Assembly (NCBI GenBank): GCA_963833115.1
Contig: CAWHWS010000002.1
Span: forward strand, 2,666,001 to 2,730,000
Origin: Hasllibacter sp963833115
GTDB lineage: Bacteria; Pseudomonadota; Alphaproteobacteria; Rhodobacterales; Rhodobacteraceae
DNA: 64,000 bases
Reading direction: 5' to 3'
Part shown: positions 57,276 to 64,000 of the stretch, piece by piece
Position numbering within the stretch: the first letter of the stretch is position 1
Layout of the letters: each line of letters begins with the position of its first letter
The notes under the pieces: generated by a model
Told to the model about the DNA's origin: nothing
Seen by the model: the letters and a program-made list of their open reading frames with translations, nothing else
The model's database searches: none
Position numbers and translations under genes: made by a program

Positions 57276-58295
57276 CTAGAAGCTGTCGTCGAACTTCTTG
57301 GCGAGGTCCTCGATGTTCTCGGGCGGCCAGTCGTCGACGTCCATCCCGAGATGCAGGGACATGCCCGAAAGCACCTCCTTGATCTCGTTGAGCGACTTGC
57401 GGCCGAAGTTCGGCGTGCGCAGCATCTCGGCCTCGGTCTTCTGGATGAGGTCGCCGATATAGACGATGTTGTCGTTCTTGAGGCAGTTGGCGGAGCGGAC
57501 CGAGAGCTCGAGCTCGTCGACCTTCTTGAGGAGGAGCGGGTTGAACTCCAGCCCGTCGTCCAGCGAGCTGTCGCGGGCGCTGTCGGGCTCGTCAAAGTTG
57601 ACGAAGATCTGGAGCTGGTCCTGCAGGATGCGCGCGGCGTAGGCGACCGCGTCGTCCGGCGTGACCGAGCCGTCGGTCTCGATCTTCATGGTCAGCTTGT
57701 CATAGTCCAGCACCTGCCCCTCGCGGGTGGGCTGCACGTCGTAGGAAACGCGGCGGATGGGCGAATAGATCGCGTCGATGGCGATCATGCCGATGGGGGC
57801 GTCCTCGGGCTTGTTCTTGTCGGCGGCGACGTAGCCCTTGCCGGTATCGACGGTGAGCTCCATGAACAGGTCCGCGCCGTCGTCGAGATGGCAGATGACG
57901 TGGGAGGGATCGAGGATCTCGATCCCGGCGCTGCCGGAGATGTCGCCGGCGGTCACGACGCCCGGCCCCTTGGCGGAGACCGACAGGCGCTTGGGCCCCT
58001 CGACCTCCATCTTGAGCGCGACGCCCTTGAGGTTGAGGACGATATCGGTGACGTCCTCGCGCACGCCGGCGACCGAGCTGAACTCGTGCAGCACGTTGTC
58101 GATCTGGACCGAGGTGATGGCCGCGCCCTGGAGCGAGGACATCAGCACCCGGCGCAGCGCGTTGCCGAGCGTCAGGCCGAAGCCCCGCTCGAGCGGCTCG
58201 GCCGTGAGCGTCGCCTGACGCGCGGGGTCGTTCCCCGGCTTCACGTCGAGCTGCGTCGGCTTGATGAGCTCGGCCCAATTCTTGTGGATCGTCAT
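57276..58295 (-). CDS. rpoA: RNA polymerase subunit alpha
   Basis: The 339-residue protein has the N-terminal domain (KPGNDPARQATLTAEPLERG, FGLTLGNALRRVLMSSLQGA with the dimer/assembly motif, SSVAGVREDVTDIVLNLKGV) and the C-terminal domain (VDELELSVRSANCLKNDNIV, RTPNFGRKSLNEIKEVLSGM) that contacts UP elements and activators. A linker of about 25 residues joins them. It follows rpsK on the same strand. Confidence 0.98.
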   Translation of the reverse strand: MTIHKNWAELIKPTQLDVKPGNDPARQATLTAEPLERGFGLTLGNALRRVLMSSLQGAAITSVQIDNVLHEFSSVAGVREDVTDIVLNLKGVALKMEVEGPKRLSVSAKGPGVVTAGDISGSAGIEILDPSHVICHLDDGADLFMELTVDTGKGYVAADKNKPEDAPIGMIAIDAIYSPIRRVSYDVQPTREGQVLDYDKLTMKIETDGSVTPDDAVAYAARILQDQLQIFVNFDEPDSARDSSLDDGLEFNPLLLKKVDELELSVRSANCLKNDNIVYIGDLIQKTEAEMLRTPNFGRKSLNEIKEVLSGMSLHLGMDVDDWPPENIEDLAKKFDDSF

Positions 58296-58398
58296 GGTCC
58301 CTCCATTCCCGCGCGCGGCCCATGGCTCCGTGCGCTCCCGAGGTCAAAATAAGGCGCGAGGGGACCGCGCGGACGCGGCCCCCGACGTTCGGCGGATG

Positions 58399-58791
58399 TC
58401 AGACGCGGCGGCGCTTGGGCGGGCGGACGCCGTTATGCGCGATCGGGGTCACATCGCGGATGGCCGTGATGTTGAAGCCCACGGCGGCCAGGGCGCGCAG
58501 CGCGCTCTCGCGGCCCGAGCCGGGACCCTGAACCTCGACCTCGAGGGTGCGCATGCCGTGATCCTGGGCCTTCTTGCCAGCGTCCTCGGCCGCCATCTGG
58601 GCGGCGTAGGGCGTGGACTTCCGGCTGCCCTTGAACCCGCAGGTGCCGGCGGAGGACCAGGCGATCGCGTTGCCCTGGACGTCGGAGATCAGGATCTTGG
58701 TGTTGTTGAACGAAGAGTTCACGTGGGCGACGCCCGTGGCGATGTTCTTCGAGACCTTGCGCTTCGTGGCGCGCTTGGGGGCCTGTGCCAT
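58399..58791 (-). CDS. rpsK: 30S ribosomal protein S11
   Basis: The 130-residue protein has GVAHVNSSFNNTKILISDVQ, GNAIAWSSAGTCGFKGSRKS, TPYAAQMAAEDAGKKAQDHG and GPGSGRESALRALAAVGFNI with a C-terminus IAHNGVRPPKRRRV, the standard S11 sequence. It forms part of the platform of the small subunit. It lies between rpsM (12 bases) and rpoA. Confidence 0.98.
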   Translation of the reverse strand: MAQAPKRATKRKVSKNIATGVAHVNSSFNNTKILISDVQGNAIAWSSAGTCGFKGSRKSTPYAAQMAAEDAGKKAQDHGMRTLEVEVQGPGSGRESALRALAAVGFNITAIRDVTPIAHNGVRPPKRRRV

Positions 58792-58803
58792 GCTCGCGCT
58801 CCC

Positions 58804-59172
58804 TTACTTCTTCTTGCCGGCGATGGCCTTCGCGGGGCCCTTGCGCGTGCGTGCGTTGGTATGGGTGCGCTGACCGCGGACGGGCAGGTTGCGGCGGTGC
58901 CGCAGGCCCCGGTAGCAGCCGAGATCCATCAGGCGCTTGACGTTCATCTGGTTCTCGCGGCGCAGGTCGCCCTCGACCTGGAAGTTCGCGTCGATATGCT
59001 CGCGGATCGCGAGGATGTCGGCGTCCGACAGCTCGTTCACGCGGCGCGCGGGATCGACCCCGACCGCCTCGACGATGCTCGCCGCGCCCGAGGGGCCGAT
59101 GCCGTGGATATAGGTGAGGGCGACGGGCACCCTCTTGTTCGTGGGGATGTTGACGCCGGCGATTCGAGCCAA
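58804..59172 (-). CDS. rpsM: 30S ribosomal protein S13
   Basis: The 122-residue protein has MARIAGVNIPTNKRVPVALT, YIHGIGPSGAASIVEAVGVD, LREHIDANFQVEGDLRRENQ-like central region (IREHIDANFQVEGDLRRENQ) and CYRGLRHRRNLPVRGQRTHT with NARTRKGPAKAIAGKKK. It contacts the large subunit and P-site tRNA. Promoter-like DNA lies in the 238-base gap upstream. Confidence 0.98.
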   Translation of the reverse strand: MARIAGVNIPTNKRVPVALTYIHGIGPSGAASIVEAVGVDPARRVNELSDADILAIREHIDANFQVEGDLRRENQMNVKRLMDLGCYRGLRHRRNLPVRGQRTHTNARTRKGPAKAIAGKKK

Positions 59173-59330
59173 ACCGCGCCTCCTTCTCGTGTTGCGGATC
59201 CGTGATGCCGGATCCTTTTCTCACAACCGAGGCCCGGGGCGTCGTGCCGCCGGGCCCGTTCGGATACCATTTCGACAGGGGCGGCACGGGGCCGCGCGGT
59301 GACCGAATCCCCGCTGGGGAGGGTGCCACC

Positions 59331-59355
59331 TATTAATGTCTTGACAGGCCGTCAA
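59331..59355 (-). promoter_or_regulatory. Possible promoter and inverted repeat upstream of rpsM
   Basis: TTGAC-AGGCC-GTCAA (59341-59355) is a perfect short inverted repeat; on the minus strand its right arm gives a TTGACG -35 box. An AT-rich stretch ATTAAT follows at 59331-59337 as a possible -10 region, though spacing is about 13-15 bases. It would give rpsM-rpsK-rpoA-rplQ a promoter of its own. Confidence 0.4.
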
Positions 59356-59410
59356 GAGGGCGAACGGCGGCGCGCGCCCCCTGCCCCGCCCCCCTCTCGG
59401 CGACCGCCCG

Positions 59411-60051
59411 TCAGGCGGGCAGCGCGTCCGCGATCGCGGCCTCCACGGCGTCGGGCGAGCCCAGCCCGTCGATCACCCGGAGGCGGCCGCCGGCGTGGTA
59501 GTAGCCGATGAGCTGCGAGGTCTTCTTATAGTATTCCATGAGCCGCGTGCGCAGGCTTTCCTCGTTGTCGTCGGCGCGGCGGACCATCCGCGAATGGCCG
59601 CAGACGTCGCAGACGTCCGGGATGGCGGGGCGCTTGGTCACGTCGTGGTAGACCTCGCCGCAATCGCCGCAGGTGAAGCGCCCCGAGATGCGGCGCACGA
59701 GCGCGTCGTCGTCGACCCGCAGCTCGATGACGGCGTCGAGGCGGCTGCCCTTCTGCACCAGGAGTTCGGCGAGCGCGTCGGCCTGCGCGAGGGTGCGGGG
59801 GAAGCCGTCGAAGATGAAGCCGCCGGAGGGTTCGGCGTCGAGCCGCTCCTCGATGAGGCCGATGACGACCTCGTCGGTGACGAGCTCGCCCGCGTCCATG
59901 ATGGCGGCGACGCGGCGGCCCATCGCGGTGCCCGAAGCGCGCGCGGCGCGCAGCATGTCCCCGGTGGAGAGCTGCACCATGCCGCGATGCTCGACCAGCT
60001 TGCGCGCCTGGGTCCCTTTGCCGGCGCCGGGCGGGCCGAGGAGGATGATGT

Positions 60052-60055
<4 letters not shown>
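59411..60055 (-). CDS. adk: Adenylate kinase
   Basis: The 214-residue enzyme interconverts ATP, ADP and AMP. It has LLGPPGAGKGTQARKLVEHR (P loop), STGDMLRAARASGT, FIFDGFPRTLAQADALAELL and the long-form lid with four zinc-binding cysteines in CGDCGEVYHDV and DVCDVCGHS, then RRADDNEESLRTRLMEYYKK. ATG overlaps the secY stop (ATGA). Location after secY is standard for this operon. Confidence 0.97.
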
Positions 60056-61410
<1,355 letters not shown>

Positions 61411-61497
61411 GGGTTCGTCCCTCGTCCTGGGGCATGTCCGCCCGGCGGAGCAGACCTAAGGGGCGGCGCGGCGCGCCACAACCGCCCCGGTGAGGCG

Positions 61498-61980
61498 TCA
61501 GGCGTCGGCGGTGGCGGGGGCGGCCGCGACCGTGAGCGAGCCGCCCGCAGCCTCCGCGGCGGCGACGGCCGCGCGGCTCGCGCCGGTGACCGTGATCGTC
61601 AGCGCGCCGGTGACCTCGCCCTGCGCCATGACGCGCACGCCGTCGCGCACGCGGCGCACGAGGCCCGAGGCGACGAGCGCGTCCTCGGTGATGGCGCCCG
61701 CGTCGAGCTTGCCGGCGTCGACGAACTTCTGGATCAGGCCGAGGTTGATGACGGTGTAGCGCTTGCGGTTGGGCTTGTTGAAGCCGCGCTTGGGCAGGCG
61801 CTGGTAGAGCGGCATCTGGCCGCCCTCGTAGCCGTTGATGGCGACGCCGGAGCGGGACTTCTGACCCTTGATGCCGCGGCCGGCGGTCTTGCCGGTGCCG
61901 GAGCCCGGGCCGCGGCCGACGCGCTTGGCCTTCTTGGCGGCGCCGGGATTGTCGCTGAGCTGATTGAGGCGGATGCCCAT
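61498..61980 (-). CDS. rplO: 50S ribosomal protein L15
   Basis: The 160-residue protein has MGIRLNQLSDNPGAAKKAKR, VGRGPGSGTGKTAGRGIKGQ, GGQMPLYQRLPKRGFNKPNR and RYTVINLGLIQKFVDAGKLD with the domain ending GGSLTVAAAPATADA. It binds 23S rRNA. In the usual spc operon it follows rpmD directly; here an acyltransferase gene is in between. Confidence 0.97.
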   Translation of the reverse strand: MGIRLNQLSDNPGAAKKAKRVGRGPGSGTGKTAGRGIKGQKSRSGVAINGYEGGQMPLYQRLPKRGFNKPNRKRYTVINLGLIQKFVDAGKLDAGAITEDALVASGLVRRVRDGVRVMAQGEVTGALTITVTGASRAAVAAAEAAGGSLTVAAAPATADA

Positions 61981-62075
61981 GGTGCTTCTCCTGGATGGGC
62001 CGGACGCGCCCCGCGGGAAGCGGATGGGGCGGACGCGGCGTGGGTCGGCCGGGCGGCCGGACGGAAGGGCGCCTC

Positions 62076-63239
62076 CTAGCGCCGCCGCGGGACGCTGGCA
62101 AGGCGCGCGGCGGGCGCCACGGTCGCCGATGCGAGGACGGGCGGCGCGGCCGGCCGGGACGCCGGATCGGCGCGCGCCGGCCCGCGGGCCGGCAGCAGGC
62201 GGGCCTTGAGCCAAGCCTGCGCGGGCCGTTCGAGGACGAGGACGGAGACCCGGGCGATCGCGAGGAGGAGGAAGAGCGTCACCGCCCCCGCGGCCGGCCA
62301 GGGCATGACCTCGAGGATGCCGACTCCGAGGAGCAGGTAGAGGATCGGCATGTGCAGGAGGTACAGGCTATAGGAGATGCCGCCGAGCCAACGCAGCGGC
62401 TCCACCGACAGGACGCGGAACGGGCCCGCCGCCATGAGCGCGCAGAGGAGGAAGGCGATCGGATATCCCACCGCGACGGGGTCGAGGAAGAGCGGCAGCG
62501 CGGGTTGCCCGAACGACTCGCGCACCGCCGGGATGGCGAAGGGCGTCGACGCAAGGAGCAGCCAGGCGAGGGCGGCCACCGCGGGATGGCGGCCCGCCGC
62601 GCGGAAGGCGTCCGGGCGCGGCCGGTAGGCGCGCGCGACGGCGCAGCCGGCGAGGAAGACGTGGACATAGTAGAAGATCCAGCGATGCGCCGGAGACGCC
62701 GACCATGCCAGCGCCCCCAGGACGACGGACGCCGCGATCAGCGCGACCGCGACGAGGCCGAAGCGCCCGGCGGAGGCCCCGAACCACAGCAGCAGGAACA
62801 GGACGTAGAAATGCAGCTCGACCGGCACCGACCATAGGACGCCGGTGCCCTCGATCAGGAGGACGTTGCGCAGCAGCTCGCCGGCCGTGTCGAAGGAATA
62901 GCCCGAATGCCCGAAGGCGACGAAGAGGAAGCAGCCCCCCAGGATCGCCGCGTAGAAGAGCGGCAGCACGCGGCTGCCGCGGCTCACGGCGTAGGACCGC
63001 ACGCCGCGGGCGTCGAACGGCCGGTGGAGGTAGAGGAACGCCATGAGAAAGCCGCTCAGGACGTAGAAGAGGAGGACGCCCATGCCGCCCAGGCCGCCGG
63101 CCGTGATCCCGGGCATGAACCCGTAATGGGCCATGTGGTCGACGACGACCGCAAGGGCCGCGAGGCCGCGGGCGCCGTCGAGCAGCGGCAGGTGGCCCGG
63201 CGGCTCGGCCGCCGCCGGCGGATCGACGGCTTCGGTCAT
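62076..63239 (-). CDS. Acyltransferase family 3 membrane protein
   Basis: The 387-residue protein has about ten helices and the family 3 pattern: LLDGARGLAALAVVVDHMAH with the catalytic histidine, FYVLSGFLMAFLYLHRPFDA, YAVSRGSRVLPLFYAAILGG, LLIEGTGVLWSVPVELHFYV (the conserved W-x-x-E-x-x-FY pattern) and LGGISYSLYLLHMPILYLLL. Relatives O-acylate sugars, lipids or cell-wall polymers at the membrane. It is inserted between rpmD and rplO on the same strand, an unusual place. The last 45 residues are a basic Pro/Ala/Arg tail. Confidence 0.88.
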   Translation of the reverse strand: MTEAVDPPAAAEPPGHLPLLDGARGLAALAVVVDHMAHYGFMPGITAGGLGGMGVLLFYVLSGFLMAFLYLHRPFDARGVRSYAVSRGSRVLPLFYAAILGGCFLFVAFGHSGYSFDTAGELLRNVLLIEGTGVLWSVPVELHFYVLFLLLWFGASAGRFGLVAVALIAASVVLGALAWSASPAHRWIFYYVHVFLAGCAVARAYRPRPDAFRAAGRHPAVAALAWLLLASTPFAIPAVRESFGQPALPLFLDPVAVGYPIAFLLCALMAAGPFRVLSVEPLRWLGGISYSLYLLHMPILYLLLGVGILEVMPWPAAGAVTLFLLLAIARVSVLVLERPAQAWLKARLLPARGPARADPASRPAAPPVLASATVAPAARLASVPRRR

Positions 63240-63322
63240 GTCGGCGCCCCCCCTGACGTAGGGGGAGGCCTAGGGTGGCGGCCCCGAGGGGTCCAGCGAA
63301 ATCGTCGCTCGGAGGGAGACGA

Positions 63323-63508
63323 TCAGCCTCGTTCCTCGATGATCTCCACCAGATGGGGAACGGTGGCGACCATGCCGCGGATGGAGGGGGTGTCCTCCAG
63401 CTCGCGGGTGCGGTGCATCTTGTTGAGGCCGAGGCCGATCAGGACGGCCCGCTGCTTGGCGGGGCGGCGGATGGGCGAGCCCACCTGCTTGACGACGATG
63501 GTCGGCAT
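63323..63508 (-). CDS. rpmD: 50S ribosomal protein L30
   Basis: The 61-residue protein has MPTIVVKQVGSPIRRPAKQR, AVLIGLGLNKMHRTRELEDT and PSIRGMVATVPHLVEIIEE, matching bacterial L30. Its ATG overlaps the rpsE stop by one base (TGATG), so they are translationally coupled. It ends 83 bases before the acyltransferase start. Confidence 0.97.
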   Translation of the reverse strand: MPTIVVKQVGSPIRRPAKQRAVLIGLGLNKMHRTRELEDTPSIRGMVATVPHLVEIIEERG

Positions 63509-64000
63509 CAGTTGCCCTCCGGGACGAGCTCGGCCACCTCGGGGGTGTCCTCGGTCTTGCCGTCGCGCGGCAGGATGTCGGCGACCTTCTTGCCGCGGCG
63601 CTGCGCGACCATGCGGGGCGAGCTCTCGCGCTGCAGGCCGTCGAGCGTCGCGCGGATCATGTTGTAGGGGTTCTGCGAGCCCTGCGACTTGGCGACGACG
63701 TCCTGGATGCCGAGCATCTCGAACACGGCGCGCATCGGGCCGCCGGCGATGATCCCGGTGCCCTGCGGCGCGGTGCGCATGATGACCCGGCCGGCGCCAT
63801 GGCGGCCTTCCTGGTCGTGGTGGAGGGTGCGGCTCTCGCGCAGAGGCACGCGGATCAGGTTGCGGCGGGCGCTCTCGGTGGCCTTGCGGATGGCCTCGGG
63901 GACCTCCTTGGCCTTGCCTTTGCCGAAGCCGACGCGGCCCTTCTGATCGCCCACGACGACGAGCGCCGCGAAGCCGAAGCGCTTGCCGCCCTTGACCGTC
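63508..64000 (-). CDS. rpsE: 30S ribosomal protein S5 (partial, continues past the window)
   Basis: The gene runs off the right edge; 164 codons are present. Visible parts are TVKGGKRFGFAALVVVGDQK, GRVGFGKGKAKEVPEAIRKA, NLIRVPLRESRTLHHDQEGR and PQGTGIIAGGPMRAVFEMLG, then KSQGSQNPYNMIRATLDGLQ, all of S5. The frame stays open to base 64000, so the GTG at 63954 is internal. The C-terminal end is a short acidic tail. Confidence 0.97.
   Translation of the reverse strand, partial: TVKGGKRFGFAALVVVGDQKGRVGFGKGKAKEVPEAIRKATESARRNLIRVPLRESRTLHHDQEGRHGAGRVIMRTAPQGTGIIAGGPMRAVFEMLGIQDVVAKSQGSQNPYNMIRATLDGLQRESSPRMVAQRRGKKVADILPRDGKTEDTPEVAELVPEGN

Overview
This 64 kb window is chromosomal DNA of very high GC content (strong C/G bias at third codon positions, long open antisense frames). 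Gene content and order point to an alphaproteobacterium of the order Rhodobacterales. The indicators are a MipZ-type ParA ATPase, a split F0 b/b' pair in the ATP synthase, bztABCD-type amino-acid transport, an ATP12-family chaperone, VPLPA-CTERM surface proteins, a leuC-leuD-leuB cluster with an exo/endonuclease-like gene inside it, and an ffh-GNAT-chorismate mutase-rpsP-rimM-trmD-rplS-rpmE run. Nothing looks like a prophage, plasmid backbone, IS element or CRISPR array. The DNA is mostly core genome with small accessory insertions.

Layout. 1-2,040: the end of a cytochrome bd oxidase subunit II gene, a stand-alone Lrp-type ligand-binding domain, three tiny membrane-protein ORFs on the minus strand and a divergent Crp/Fnr regulator. 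2,258-8,406: tRNA-Pro and the leucine cluster (leuC, an unknown gene, leuD, an endonuclease/exonuclease/phosphatase-like gene, leuB, an EamA transporter). 8,652-12,549: SOUL haem-binding-like protein, MscS channel, and a frameshifted VPLPA-CTERM adhesin-like gene. 12,834-16,907: rsfS, rlmH, gpmI, ctpA. 17,206-20,648: adenosine kinase and nth on the minus strand, then an HTH/alkyltransferase fusion and an OmpA-like lipoprotein. 21,077-23,730: F0 operon atpI-B-E-F'-F, with an apparent one-base insertion in atpF'. 23,946-26,517: ArsR and LysR regulators, a 24-residue membrane peptide and a second VPLPA-CTERM protein beside a remnant tail of another. 26,687-33,718: ffh, four tandem GNAT acetyltransferases, chorismate mutase and the rpsP-rpmE ribosomal operon, with two small membrane-protein ORFs between rimM and trmD. 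33,777-39,318: EamA transporter, mipZ, tRNA-Arg, an orphan histidine kinase, a flavin disulfide reductase and a TVP38 membrane protein. 39,586-46,669: rpmH-rnpA-yidD-yidC-MOSC-engB, an SDR, argB, a cysteine-rich protein and sixA. 46,666-51,081: bztDCBA on the minus strand. 51,300-56,225: ATP12, rluC, crcB, rarA and a luxR-luxI quorum-sensing pair. 56,624-64,000: the end of the spc/alpha ribosomal region (rpsE, rpmD, an inserted acyltransferase, rplO, secY, adk, rpsM, rpsK, rpoA, rplQ), running on into the next DNA.

The most unusual signal is a pair of exactly 11-bp-phased arrays of the heptamer GTGCATG. One lies in the rpoA-rplQ spacer (five units) and the other between the GNAT cluster and chorismate mutase/rpsP (four units). 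In both cases the array is in the same orientation relative to transcription and upstream of a ribosomal-protein gene. Other signals are a dispersed intergenic repeat whose internal hairpin is kept by compensatory changes, two apparent single-base frameshifts (one in the essential atpF'), several genes whose best start is CTG, and a strong hairpin between bztA and the permease genes. Functions are assigned by recognising motifs by eye. No database search or folding program was run.
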